Shown: positions 1 through 8,284 of the stretch, piece by piece
How the letters are laid out: every line of letters begins with the position of its first letter
Numbering within the stretch: position 1 is the first letter of the stretch
NCBI GenBank assembly: GCA_041690635.1
Contig: JAWLGZ010000003.1
Span: forward strand, 1 to 64,000
Length of the DNA: 64,000 bases
Direction of reading: 5' to 3'
Source of the DNA: JAWLGZ01 sp041690635
Lineage (GTDB): Bacteria; Pseudomonadota; Gammaproteobacteria; Thiohalomonadales; Thiohalomonadaceae
The notes under the pieces: generated by a model
What the model was told of the DNA's origin: nothing
The model's input: the letters and a program-made list of their open reading frames with translations, nothing else
Database searches by the model: none
Position numbers and translations under genes: made by a program

Positions 1-185
1 CGAAGAAGGCCGCTCCGAAGAAGGCCGCTCCGAAGAAGGCCGCTCCGAAGAAGGTAGCCCCGAAGAAGGCCGCTCCGAAGAAGGCCGCTCCGAAGAAGGC
101 CGCTCCGAAGAAGGCCGCTCCGAAGAAGGCCGCTCCGAAGAAGGCCGCTCCGAAGAAGAAGGTTGTGGCCAGGAAGAAGCGTTAA
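1..185 (+). CDS. C-terminal tail of histone H1/AlgP-like basic DNA-binding protein (partial)
   Basis: The window opens inside a reading frame that translates as tandem Lys-Lys-Ala-Ala-Pro pentapeptides, about eleven near-perfect 15-base units with one Val variant near base 51. It ends in Lys-Lys-Val-Val-Ala-Arg-Lys-Lys-Arg and a TAA at 183-185. KKAAP tails are known from AlgP/histone H1-like proteins of gammaproteobacteria and bind DNA non-specifically through their positive charge. The N-terminal domain lies outside the window, so the exact family (AlgP, H1-like or HU with a basic tail) cannot be decided. The near-identical DNA units suggest recent expansion or slippage. A strong terminator follows 38 bases downstream. 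Confidence 0.75.
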   Translation, partial: KKAAPKKAAPKKAAPKKVAPKKAAPKKAAPKKAAPKKAAPKKAAPKKAAPKKKVVARKKR

Positions 186-223
186 CCCTTTAAGCCTCTT
201 AGGCCCTTTTAAGAAGCAAAGAG

Positions 224-254
224 ACAGCCGGCAACCGCCGGCTGTTTCTTTTTT
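224..254 (+). terminator. Rho-independent terminator of the KKAAP-tail gene
   Basis: A perfect 9-bp stem (ACAGCCGGC at 224-232, GCCGGCTGT at 237-245) with a four-base AACC loop is followed by TTCTTTTTT. This is a canonical intrinsic terminator. It separates the histone-like gene from the DsrE-family gene. Confidence 0.9.
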
Positions 255-298
255 GCCAATTGTCTAGAATTGGAATTCCTTACAAAAAAACAAAGGTT

Positions 299-742
299 AT
301 GAGGATGGAGAAGCTAAAGAGTCTGTTGGTTGTTGCCGTACTGGCCTTCGGGTTCATCGGACAGGCACCGGCAGCTGGGGGGCTCGACCCGGCGCATAAA
401 GTGGTGATCCAGGTGAGCACGGGCGACGAAGCGATCCAGACCATCGCGCTGAACAACGCCATTAACCTGCAGAACGCCTTCGGGATGGATAACGTGCAGA
501 TCGAGGTGGTGGCCTACGGCCCAGGACTCGGGCTGCTCACCCGGGGAAGCGCCCTCAGGGAGCGTGTGGAGAGTCTGGCGATGCAGCAGGTCGGCTTCAG
601 CGCCTGCTCCAATACCATGAAAGGGATTGAGAAGAAAACGGGCAAGAAGCCCGCCCTGTCCGAAGGGGTGCAGGTGGTCCCGGGCGGGGTCGCACACATC
701 GTGCAGCTTCAGGAGCAGGGCTACCAGTACATCCGCCCGTAG
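299..742 (+). CDS. Periplasmic DsrE-family protein
   Basis: This 147-residue protein has an N-terminal signal peptide (basic MRMEKLK, a hydrophobic stretch of about 15 residues, then an AxA-like APAAG site), so the mature protein should be periplasmic. The rest matches the DsrE/DsrF-like fold: a beta-strand start (KVVIQVSTGD), an alternating alpha/beta pattern and a conserved cysteine near residue 103 in FSACSNTM. DsrE-type cysteines carry persulfide sulfur in sulfur-oxidising bacteria, but exported single-copy members are of unknown function. I chose ATG 299 because AAAGG precedes it and it begins the signal peptide. ATG 305 is an alternative, and the frame is open back to TTG 260. It appears monocistronic. 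Confidence 0.75.
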   Translation: MRMEKLKSLLVVAVLAFGFIGQAPAAGGLDPAHKVVIQVSTGDEAIQTIALNNAINLQNAFGMDNVQIEVVAYGPGLGLLTRGSALRERVESLAMQQVGFSACSNTMKGIEKKTGKKPALSEGVQVVPGGVAHIVQLQEQGYQYIRP

Positions 743-869
743 CCATTACCGGTGCAGGGGCCCGCTTTTCGGGCAGTTATACGGCCGTTCGCCCCACAAG
801 CGGTCCCCTGCATTCGGCCTTGCCAGATAGATCACCAGCTAAGGCACACGACATCCGGTCAGCGCACTG

Positions 870-1076
870 TCAGCCCCGGTAGCCGGGATCGACCCACGCC
901 CTGGGCAAGGCCTCACCGGAGGGGAAGATCAAATCGGCCTTGTCGAACCAGGCCGGGTCCTGCATCTCCTCGCCGGCATGAAACCGGCCGACGATGCGGC
1001 TCTGAAACGGGTCGACCAGGAGCCGCATATCCAGTACTTCCACCAGATCCCCGGTGGGCTTGTGCTTCATGAACAT
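870..1076 (-). CDS. Conserved 68-residue protein of unknown function downstream of glcG-like gene
   Basis: This is a small, probably cytoplasmic protein starting MFMKHKPTGDLVEVLD and ending in an acidic/aromatic segment (PRAWVDPGYRG). The start at 1076 is supported by AGGAGGG seven bases upstream and by spacing: the GlcG-like gene stops at 1091, only 14 bases before it, so the two are probably co-transcribed. The sequence resembles a small family often annotated loosely as acetyltransferase; I recognise the pattern but no catalytic motif, so the function is left open. The in-frame extension to 1148 overlaps glcG and lacks a better start. Confidence 0.6.
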   Translation of the reverse strand: MFMKHKPTGDLVEVLDMRLLVDPFQSRIVGRFHAGEEMQDPAWFDKADLIFPSGEALPRAWVDPGYRG

Positions 1077-1090
1077 CGGTATCGCCCTCC

Positions 1091-1597
1091 TCAGAAGCCG
1101 GCCATTTCGAGGTCGGCGGCGACCGCTTCCAGCCCGGCCTGAGCACACTTTTCGTCGGTTTCGCCCGAGGGTGCCCCGCTCACACCGACCCCGCCCAGGA
1201 TGGTTCCTCCCGCAGTAATCGGCAGGCCACCGGCGGCGATGACCAGCCCCTCCACCTTGGGTACCGAGTAGTTGCCTGGGAAACGACCCTCCAGTGCAGA
1301 GGTGGGAGAGTTGAAGGACATGGCGGTATACGCCTTCTGACGGCTGATGGTGAGCGTCAGATCCATCGCCAGCACATCGCGCATCACCACTTGGGGATGG
1401 CCGCCGCGGTCCACCACGGTTACCGCCACCTGCACCCCCTCCTCACGGCACGCTTCAATGGTCGATTTGGCGATCTGCTCCGCCATCTCCAAGGAGAGAC
1501 GCTTGATATTCACCATGACCGGCTGATCCTGCGCGGTGGCGGTCAGGGGCAGCAGCGAAAAGGCGGCGAGCGCGGCGATCTGTCGAACGGCTTTCAT
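1091..1597 (-). CDS. GlcG/HbpS family (DUF336) exported protein
   Basis: This 168-residue protein has a signal peptide (MKAVRQIAALAAFSLLPLTATAQ), so it is periplasmic. The body is a typical DUF336/GlcG domain: the early helix LEMAEQIAKSTIEAC, the strand VAVTVVDRGGHPQVVMRDV, and the glycine-rich GGLPITAGGTILGGVGVSGAPSGE region. Family members include GlcG of glycolate-oxidation loci and haem-binding HbpS. The position beside a GlcD/GlcF-like fused dehydrogenase fits a role linked to hydroxy-acid oxidation, but that is inference. The downstream 68-residue gene is probably in the same transcript. The promoter should lie between 1597 and 1679. Confidence 0.85.
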   Translation of the reverse strand: MKAVRQIAALAAFSLLPLTATAQDQPVMVNIKRLSLEMAEQIAKSTIEACREEGVQVAVTVVDRGGHPQVVMRDVLAMDLTLTISRQKAYTAMSFNSPTSALEGRFPGNYSVPKVEGLVIAAGGLPITAGGTILGGVGVSGAPSGETDEKCAQAGLEAVAADLEMAGF

Positions 1598-1678
1598 TGC
1601 TATTTGACTCCTCGATTCTTGTTGTCTGAACCATTGTAGCCATAACGAACGACGCCAGTCGCGATACGGCCCGCGCCC

Positions 1679-4600
1679 CTACAGCAACACCCGTTCGATC
1701 CCGCCCTGCTTCAGCTGGGCGAGGAAACGGGCCTGCCACTCCGATCCAAGTAAATTGCGGGCGAGCTCGACCACGATGTAATCGGGGTCGAGGCCGGTCT
1801 CGCGGCTGTAGCGGGACAGCCCCTGCTGGCAGGCGGGGCAACTGGTCAGGAGCCGGACTTCATCCGCGGCGCCGCCCACGCGCTCCAGGTCGGCCATCAA
1901 CTCCCTCTCCTTGCGGAACCGCACCTGGGTGGCGATGTCGGGGCGGGCGATGGCGAAGGTGCCCGCCTCACCGCAGCAGCGGTCGGTGAGCCGCACCTCG
2001 CCGCCGAGCAGGCTTGCCGCCACCTTGACCGGTGAGTGGCGCTTCATCGGCGTGTGGCAGGGGTCATGGTAGAGGTACCTCCTGCCGCCGCCCTCCAGCT
2101 TCACCCCCTTCTCCATCAGAAACTCGTGGATGTCGAGCAGGCGGCTGCCGGGGAAGATCGCCTCGAAGCGGTACTTGAGGAGCTGGTCCATGCAGGTGCC
2201 GCAGGAGACCAGCACGGTGCGGATATCCATGTAGTTGAGGGTGTTGGCGACGCGGTGGAACAGCACCTGGTTGTCCACCGACATCTGCCTGCCGCGCGCC
2301 TCGTCGCCCGAGGCGGTCTGGGGATAGCCACAGCAGAGATAGCCGGGCGGCAGCACCGTCTGCACCCCCTGCTCGTAGAGCATCGCCAGGGTGGCCAGCC
2401 CCACCTGGCTGAACAGCCGCTCGGAGCCGCAGCCGGGGAAATAGAACACCGCATCCGAATCGTCGGTCACCCGCGCCGGGTCGCGCAGGATGGCGATCGT
2501 CTTGTCGTCCTCCGCGCCGATCAGCGCCCGCATCGGCTGTGCCGGCACGTCGGCGGGGAGCGGTTTGCGCATGAACTCGACCACCTGCGCCTTGAGCGGC
2601 GGCGTACCGGTGGTGGCCGCCGGGCGGCTGTTGCGACGCACCAGGCCGATACGCCGTGCGATGCCGGCAGCAAGGCGCTGGCCGGCGTAACCCCAGCGGA
2701 TCATCCCGGTCCGCAGCAGGCGGATGGTCGACGGGTCGGTGACATTGAGGAACGCCATGGAGAGGCGCGCGCCGATGTTGGGCCGCTTCTTGCCCTGGGC
2801 GCGCAGCACACGCCGCATATGGATGGAGACATCACCAAAGTCGATGTTGACCGGGCAGGGGGTGGCGCAGCGGTGGCAGACGGTACAGTGGTCGCTGACG
2901 TCGTTCATCTCGGCGAAGTGGCGCACCGAGATGCCGCGCCGGGTCTGCTCCTCGTAGAGGAATGCCTCGATGATGAGCCCGGTGGCGAGAATCTTGTTGC
3001 GCGGCGAGTAGAGCAGGTTGGCGCCCGGCACGTGGGTGGTGCAGACCGGTTTGCACTTGCCGCAGCGCAGGCAGTCCTTGATGGAGTCGTTGAGCGCACC
3101 CAGATCGCTCGCCTCCAGGATCAGCGCCTCCTGCTGCACCAGCCGTAGCGACGGGGTGTAGGCGTTGCGGAGGTCGGCTCCGGGCAGCAGCTTGCCGCGG
3201 TTGAAGTGCCCCTCCGGGTCGATACGCCGCTTGTAGTCGGCAAACGCCTCCACCACGGCCGGCTCCAGGAACTGGAACTTGGTGATGCCGATGCCGTGCT
3301 CCCCGGAGATGACCCCGCCAAGCGACTCGGCCAAGCGCATGATCCGTTCCACCACCCGGTCCGCCGCGTGCAGCATTTCGTAGTCGCTGGAGTGGACCGG
3401 GATGTTGGTGTGCACGTTGCCGTCGCCGGCGTGCATGTGGGTGGCGACGAACAGCCGGCCCGCCCGGATGCGGGCGTGGATCGTGTCAAGCCGCTCGCGC
3501 ACTGCCACCAGGTCACGGCCTGCGAAGATCTCCTTCAGCGGCTGTTCCACCTCGCGCCGGTAGGAGATACGCAACTCGCGGCGCTGGAGGAGCGACAGAA
3601 CCGTGTCCTCGGGCTGGAGCTTGCACGTCTCAGTGTCAAACAGTCCCGCATGGGCTGCGGCAGGCGTGTCCAGACCATCCATCAGGGCGCACCAGCGCGT
3701 GCGCACCGCTTCCAGGTGCTCCCGCGCCGCCGCACGCTTCGCGGCGGCAATGGCATCGGTCTCCTCGCTCTCCTCCCAGGAGACCTGCCGCAGCTCCGGC
3801 ATCTCCCCGGCCAGGTAGCCGAGCACCGCATCGATCATGCGCAGCTTGTTCTGCGTGGAATGCTCGATATTGATCCGCTCGATCCCCTCGCTGTACTCGG
3901 CGAGCTTGTCGAGTGGGATCACCACATCCTCGTTGATCTTGAAGGCGTTGGTGTGGGCGGCGATGGCAGCGGTACGGGCGCGGTCCTGCCAGAAACGGTG
4001 GCGTGCCTCGGGGCTGACGGCGATAAAGCCCTCCGCCTCGCGGACATTGGCCATGCGCACCACCGTCGAGGCCGCCTCGGCCACCTGCGCCTCGTCGTCG
4101 CCGACAATGTCGGCGATGAGCACCATCTTCGGCAGGTCCGGGCGCGGCGCCTTGGTGCTGTAGCGCACCGCCCGCACATAGCGTTCGTCCAGGTGTTCCA
4201 AGCCAGCCAGCATCACCCCGGGCAAGGCGTCGAGGTACTCCTTGGTCTCGACAATGGCCGGCACCGCCTTACGCAGGTCCGCACCGAAGAACTCCAGGCA
4301 GACGGTGCGGGTGTGATTCGGCATGCGGTGCAGCACAAAACGGGCGGAGGTGATGAGACCGTCGCACCCCTCCTTCTGCACACCGGGCAGTCCACCGAGG
4401 AACTTATTGGTGACATCCTTGCCCAGACCCGATTTGCGCAACTCCGCACCGGGTATTTTCAGGGTCTCCGGCGCCCCGAGCGGAGTGCGCCCATCAGCCG
4501 CGTAGCGGGTGATGCGGAACTCGGCGAAGGGCTGCTCATGGATCTTGCCCAGGTTGTGGTTGACCCGCTCCACCTCCAGCCACTCGGCGCCCGGGGTCAC

Positions 4601-5512
4601 CATGCGCCACGAGGCGAGGTTGTCGAGGGTGGTACCCCACATCACCGCCTTCTTGCCGCCGGCGTTCATGGCGATGTTGCCGCCGATGCAGGAGGCATCC
4701 TGGGAGGTGGGATCGACCGCGAACACGCAGCCGTTCGCCTCGGCCATCTCCGACACCCGGCGGGTGACGACGCCGGCGCCGACCCGCACCGTCGGCACCT
4801 CCCGATCGAGCCCCGCCAGGCGCACCGGTTCCAAAGGCCCGACCGAATCGAGCTTTTCGGTATTGATGACCGCGCTCTCGCTGTCCAGGGGTACCGCCCC
4901 GCCGGTATAGCCGGTGCCACCGCCGCGCGGGATCACCGTCAGCCCCAGTTCTATGCAGGCGCTCACCACCGCCGCGACCTCTCCCTCCGAATCGGGGGTG
5001 ATCACCACCAGCGGATACTCGACGCGCCAGTCGGTGGCGTCGGTGCCGTGAGAGACACGGGCCAGGCCGTCGAACTGGATGTTGTCGCGGCGGGTCTCCC
5101 GCGCCAGGCGTTTCAGGATCTGCTGGCGCCGTTCCCGTAATCGCGGCAGCCACGCCTCGAACTCGCGCACCGCCCCGCGCGCGGCGTCGGCCAGCCGAAT
5201 CGCCAGGTCGTTGTCACCGGCGCGGGCGACGATCTGATCAAGCCGGTGATGCAGCGCGTGGGCCAGTGAGTTCCAGCGCTTGCGGTTCTCCACCAGATCG
5301 TCCTGGATGTACGGATTGCGGGAGATCACCCACATGTCCCCCAACACCTCGAACAGCATCCGCGCCGAGCGGCCGGTCACCCGCTCTGCCCGCAGGCGGT
5401 TCAGCACCTCCCACATCGGCTCCCCCAGAAACCGGATCACGATCTCCCGATCCGAGAATGAGGTGTAGTTGTACGGGATCTCTCGGATGCGGACGGGGGC
5501 GTCGTAGCTCAT
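1679..5512 (-). CDS. DUF3683-type FAD-linked oxidase fused to Fe-S (CCG-domain) oxidoreductase
   Basis: This 1277-residue cytoplasmic fusion has several parts. Residues 1-~150 are a DUF3683-like N-terminus. A FAD-binding PCMH domain has its loop PRGGGTGYTGG near residue 195. Next comes a FAD-oxidase C-terminal domain with HMHAGDGNVHTNIPVH. Two 4Fe-4S motifs follow (CLRCGKCKPVC near 813, CTVCHRCATPC near 875). The C-terminal half has cysteine-rich CCG repeats (CCGYPQTASG near 1060, SCGTCMD, HDPCHTPMK, CCGEAGTF near 1178, SCPACQQG). The architecture equals GlcD+GlcF or a D-lactate/D-2-hydroxyacid dehydrogenase in one chain, feeding electrons to quinone. The substrate is unknown. The neighbouring GlcG-like protein supports a 2-hydroxyacid. 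It starts at ATG 5512. Confidence 0.85.
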   Translation of the reverse strand: MSYDAPVRIREIPYNYTSFSDREIVIRFLGEPMWEVLNRLRAERVTGRSARMLFEVLGDMWVISRNPYIQDDLVENRKRWNSLAHALHHRLDQIVARAGDNDLAIRLADAARGAVREFEAWLPRLRERRQQILKRLARETRRDNIQFDGLARVSHGTDATDWRVEYPLVVITPDSEGEVAAVVSACIELGLTVIPRGGGTGYTGGAVPLDSESAVINTEKLDSVGPLEPVRLAGLDREVPTVRVGAGVVTRRVSEMAEANGCVFAVDPTSQDASCIGGNIAMNAGGKKAVMWGTTLDNLASWRMVTPGAEWLEVERVNHNLGKIHEQPFAEFRITRYAADGRTPLGAPETLKIPGAELRKSGLGKDVTNKFLGGLPGVQKEGCDGLITSARFVLHRMPNHTRTVCLEFFGADLRKAVPAIVETKEYLDALPGVMLAGLEHLDERYVRAVRYSTKAPRPDLPKMVLIADIVGDDEAQVAEAASTVVRMANVREAEGFIAVSPEARHRFWQDRARTAAIAAHTNAFKINEDVVIPLDKLAEYSEGIERINIEHSTQNKLRMIDAVLGYLAGEMPELRQVSWEESEETDAIAAAKRAAAREHLEAVRTRWCALMDGLDTPAAAHAGLFDTETCKLQPEDTVLSLLQRRELRISYRREVEQPLKEIFAGRDLVAVRERLDTIHARIRAGRLFVATHMHAGDGNVHTNIPVHSSDYEMLHAADRVVERIMRLAESLGGVISGEHGIGITKFQFLEPAVVEAFADYKRRIDPEGHFNRGKLLPGADLRNAYTPSLRLVQQEALILEASDLGALNDSIKDCLRCGKCKPVCTTHVPGANLLYSPRNKILATGLIIEAFLYEEQTRRGISVRHFAEMNDVSDHCTVCHRCATPCPVNIDFGDVSIHMRRVLRAQGKKRPNIGARLSMAFLNVTDPSTIRLLRTGMIRWGYAGQRLAAGIARRIGLVRRNSRPAATTGTPPLKAQVVEFMRKPLPADVPAQPMRALIGAEDDKTIAILRDPARVTDDSDAVFYFPGCGSERLFSQVGLATLAMLYEQGVQTVLPPGYLCCGYPQTASGDEARGRQMSVDNQVLFHRVANTLNYMDIRTVLVSCGTCMDQLLKYRFEAIFPGSRLLDIHEFLMEKGVKLEGGGRRYLYHDPCHTPMKRHSPVKVAASLLGGEVRLTDRCCGEAGTFAIARPDIATQVRFRKERELMADLERVGGAADEVRLLTSCPACQQGLSRYSRETGLDPDYIVVELARNLLGSEWQARFLAQLKQGGIERVLL

Positions 5513-5935
5513 GAGGGGGGCAGCGGATTAATACTGCATCGAGTAAGGATTAATGGCAGCAAATTTTACCACGCCAAAGCTCTCCCCGTGTTTGCTCCAT
5601 AAACCGGACAGGACAGACTGTATCCATGAAAACCACTCCTTCGGGAGGCAAGCCCGTTGATTTTGTGACGCCAGTTCCCGCCACTGAGGTCCGCCTGGTG
5701 AGAAATGCGGGTTAACCACCTGCGGAAGCCGCTTGTGCATCTACGCCGGGATATCGATACTGAGCACCTCGACCATCGGCTTCTCCGCATTTTTTCCCGG
5801 TCCGTTATGGGACAACAACGACTCGCAAGATTACGATACCTGTAAATTCAACGAGATGCGCCACATAACCGTTCATGTTCAGAGGACGCGGTCGGCCTCA
5901 CCTCCGGTGTCGCCCGAAAAGACGGCACCGGTCCA
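5513..5935. other. Intergenic region, no recognised feature
   Basis: This 423-base gap lies between the divergent oxidoreductase and SEC-C/YkgJ genes. Its base composition is more AT-rich than the flanks. It should hold both promoters. Short frames on the minus strand (for example 5528-5740) show no family I recognise, no clear ribosome-binding site and no codon-use support, so I do not call a gene here. Confidence 0.4.
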
Positions 5936-6478
5936 ATGCGCCAGGTGAAGCCGGGCCGGAACCAACCCTGTCCGTGCGGCAGCGGCAAAAAATTCAAGCG
6001 GTGTTGTGGAGAGACCACCACCGGCCACCGTTCCTGTAACGGCTGTACCGCCTGCTGTGACGGCTGGGTGCAAATCGAAGTGGAAGGCTTTACCGCCACG
6101 CCGGGACACCCCTGCCCGCACAGCACCGGGCAAGGATGCTGCATCTACGACCAGCGTCCGGATAACCCCTGCCGCCGTTTCAATTGCGCCTGGATACAGG
6201 GCGAGGCTGGGCTGCCGGACTGGTTCCATCCTGAAAAGGTCGGCTGCATCGTGCTGGCAGACAGGCTCACCTGGCGCGGACGGCCGGTGGATGTGGCCGT
6301 TCCCGTGGGGGAGCAGATCGACAGACGAGCGCTGGTGTGGTTACAGGACAACGCACTCCGACTCAACCGGCCGCTGGTATTCCAGCCGGAACTCGAAGGA
6401 CCCTGGCTGGTTCACGGCCCATCGGAGGTACAGGAGTTGGTACGGCAACGGCTGGAAAAAGGGCTTGGCCTTTGGTGA
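5936..6478 (+). CDS. SEC-C motif plus YkgJ-type cysteine-cluster protein
   Basis: This 180-residue cytoplasmic protein begins with a SEC-C zinc-binding motif (GRNQPCPCGSGKKFKRCC, about residues 6-24), the module also found at the end of SecA. It is followed by a YkgJ/CxxCxxCC-type domain containing CNGCTACCDGW, CPHSTGQGCCIYDQRPDNPCRRFNC and a C-terminal alpha/beta segment. YkgJ proteins are annotated as putative zinc or iron chelators, and no enzymatic role is established. ATG 5936 is the only sensible start because it lies just before the SEC-C motif. The upstream region is AT-rich, and the downstream neighbour is a decayed gene on the opposite strand. Confidence 0.8.
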   Translation: MRQVKPGRNQPCPCGSGKKFKRCCGETTTGHRSCNGCTACCDGWVQIEVEGFTATPGHPCPHSTGQGCCIYDQRPDNPCRRFNCAWIQGEAGLPDWFHPEKVGCIVLADRLTWRGRPVDVAVPVGEQIDRRALVWLQDNALRLNRPLVFQPELEGPWLVHGPSEVQELVRQRLEKGLGLW

Positions 6479-6585
6479 TCGGGAAGGCGACCACGGCGAT
6501 GTAGGTACCAATGAGAATGCCGTCATCGACATGCCGCAAGAAACTCCGGCAACCACCAACAGAGCATGGACCGAGTAGATGGCTG

Positions 6586-6882
6586 TCACCGCATGCCTCT
6601 GCCCCAGGCCCAGATCGAGCAGGCGAAGGCCCCGGTGGCCGCCAGTGCGATAATGGAAACCACGGTATCACCAACCAACCAACCCAGTGCTGCGATCGCG
6701 ATCAGGCTTAGCAGTGCCTGTCCGCGTGCAAGCCCGTCAAGACCATCGGAATGGTTCGTGGCATTGATCATGCCAATCAGTGCAAAGACCGTGAACAGGC
6801 CTGCAACAACCCCGGGGAGCGGGTCCGCGATCAATGAAATGGACCACCTGCAGATCAGCCCAGAATACGATGGGAGAGACAA
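6586..6882 (-). pseudogene. Relic of a WecA/MraY-type glycosyl-phosphate transferase
   Basis: The minus strand encodes the hallmark of polyprenyl-phosphate sugar-1-phosphate transferases (glycosyltransferase family 4, WecA/TagO type): a hydrophobic segment, then GMINATNHSDGLDGLARG, then two more membrane segments. About 70 residues match the family and the similarity stops abruptly. There is no N-terminal membrane region and no VFMGDAG motif downstream, and a stop lies soon after GRGMR. Real family members exceed 300 residues. I therefore read this as the central fragment of a deleted gene. The flanks (6479-6585, 6883-7331) hold no intact gene, consistent with decay. Confidence 0.6.
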
Positions 6883-7331
6883 CCCATCCGTGCCCCCGCA
6901 CGGCTACTAAAGGTTTTCAAAAACTTCCTGTTGTCTTCCGCTTCCGAAAACAGGCGAAGTCGTGGAAGTCCCCGCACCAGCCAAAACGACTTAAAGCACC
7001 CTTTGCAGTGGCGCGAGGATGTTCTGGCGCTCCCTGGTGATCATCGTTTCACTTGCCGGGCCTGACTCCGCAGGACCGGAAAACCTCGGACCTGCTCCAT
7101 TACGCCCCTGAGCGCGTCTCCCTTCCTACCCCCTGACTTTGTAGTCTGATTCCCACCGATTCCAAGATCGAAGGGTGAAAACGTAGTTAATGAGGGGCGT
7201 CGTATTTGTTGTACTTGATCAGTCGTGCGCTATACGGTTCCAGCTGGTCTCACGCCTGGAACCGAAAGGGCACTGTGGTGGGGACGCATGGGCACTCAAC
7301 CCGGCAATCAGGGGGGATCCGGTGCACGGTT
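6883..7331. other. Gene-free region beside the WecA relic
   Basis: About 450 bases lie between the glycosyltransferase relic and the thioredoxin gene. I find no intact coding frame with family resemblance, no RNA gene and no clear repeat. It may be decayed coding DNA belonging to the same lost gene. Confidence 0.4.
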
Positions 7332-7892
7332 TCAGCGAGCTGGTGGAGAGCGGTTTGCCTCGCCCCCAAGAGAGGCGAGCCACAGGCGCAGGCGCAAACC
7401 GATACCGCTGGTATAGCCGCGGGCGACGAAGGCGATCTCCCCGCCGCTGTCGATGATGAACATCGCCGGAACCCCCACCACGCCCCAGCGCTGGGCAATC
7501 TCCCCGTACTCATCGAGCACGACACGCCAGTCGAGTCCCGCGTCCGCAAGATAGGCACTCACCGCTTGCGCATCACCCGACTGCATGGCAACGGTTACCA
7601 CCGGATAGTCTGACACCAGCGCGTCCACGGCGCCCCGTTCGACACGGCACACGGGACACCAGGTGGCCCAGAAGTAGACCACCGCCGGACCGCCTTGCAG
7701 TTCGGTCAACGCGAAGGGGGTGCCATCGATCAGCGTCACCTCCATCTCCGGTGCGGGGCCACGCGCGGCATCACGGGTGAGGTACCACTCAAGGCCGAGC
7801 ATCAGTACCAGAATAAGAAACAGCTCACCGGCAAGCCGCAGCAGCCGCCGCGGCGTGATCCACTGCCGGATGCGTGCAATCGCGCTCTTCAT
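7332..7892 (-). CDS. Membrane-anchored thioredoxin-like protein disulfide oxidoreductase (TlpA/ScsD type)
   Basis: This 186-residue protein has an N-terminal signal anchor (about residues 18-40, LLRLAGELFLILVLMLGL) and a periplasmic thioredoxin domain. The redox motif is WCPVC within VVYFWATWCPVCRVERG near residue 78, and the cis-proline loop is GVPAMFIID. The length and the WCPVC motif fit ScsD/TlpA-type oxidoreductases, which reduce or oxidise disulfides of exported proteins, for example during copper tolerance or cytochrome c maturation. The start overlaps the vanZ-like stop by ATGA, so it is the third gene of a uppP-vanZ-tlpA operon. The substrate is unknown. Confidence 0.85.
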   Translation of the reverse strand: MKSAIARIRQWITPRRLLRLAGELFLILVLMLGLEWYLTRDAARGPAPEMEVTLIDGTPFALTELQGGPAVVYFWATWCPVCRVERGAVDALVSDYPVVTVAMQSGDAQAVSAYLADAGLDWRVVLDEYGEIAQRWGVVGVPAMFIIDSGGEIAFVARGYTSGIGLRLRLWLASLGGEANRSPPAR

Positions 7893-8284
7893 CCGAACGC
7901 GATCCGTTCGACCCTAAAGAGGAAGCGATCCAGGGGCGTCAACGCCAACCCCCAGCCGACCATGACTCCGAGCAGGTTGGCGATCATGTCGGCGATATCG
8001 AAATGGCGCGCCCCCCCGAGGCCCTGAAGCAGTTCCACCACCACCCCCAGAAGTGTGAAACCGACGGCGTATCGGAGGCGTGTCGCGGTGTGGTGATAGA
8101 GTTGGGTGAACCAGCCCATCAGGACGGCGTATGCGAGCAGGTGCCCCATCTTGTCACTCTGGTTGAACTCGAGCACCCCCACCTCCGGCAGCTTCGGCGT
8201 GAGACCCAACCAGACGACGGCAGTAACCAGCGCCCAGCCGATGGCGATCCAGAGTGACCGCAGGCGGAGTTGCGTTTCAGACAT
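7889..8284 (-). CDS. VanZ-like membrane protein
   Basis: This 131-residue integral membrane protein has about four hydrophobic helices. The DKMGHLLAYAVLMGW stretch near residue 44 and the later helix beginning LRYAVGFTLLG match the VanZ-like family. The biochemical role of these proteins is unclear; the founding member gives teicoplanin resistance. Its ATG (8282-8284) lies inside the end of uppP, an 8-base overlap, and its stop overlaps the next gene by ATGA, so translation of the three is probably coupled. The pairing with an undecaprenyl diphosphatase hints at an envelope lipid role, which is inference. Confidence 0.8.
   Translation of the reverse strand: MSETQLRLRSLWIAIGWALVTAVVWLGLTPKLPEVGVLEFNQSDKMGHLLAYAVLMGWFTQLYHHTATRLRYAVGFTLLGVVVELLQGLGGARHFDIADMIANLLGVMVGWGLALTPLDRFLFRVERIAFG

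Noticed and set aside
3206..5140. 644-codon plus-strand frame opposite the FAD/Fe-S oxidoreductase
   Set aside because: Antisense shadow of a GC-rich gene; the minus-strand protein has all domain motifs.
5528..5740. 70-codon minus-strand frame upstream of the FAD/Fe-S oxidoreductase
   Set aside because: No ribosome-binding site or family resemblance; considered as a transposase remnant but no motif was found.
6341..6674. Continuation of the WecA-type gene by frameshift downstream of the fragment
   Set aside because: Neither alternative frame carries the expected VFMGDAG motif or a credible membrane pattern, so I treat the gene as truncated rather than frameshifted.
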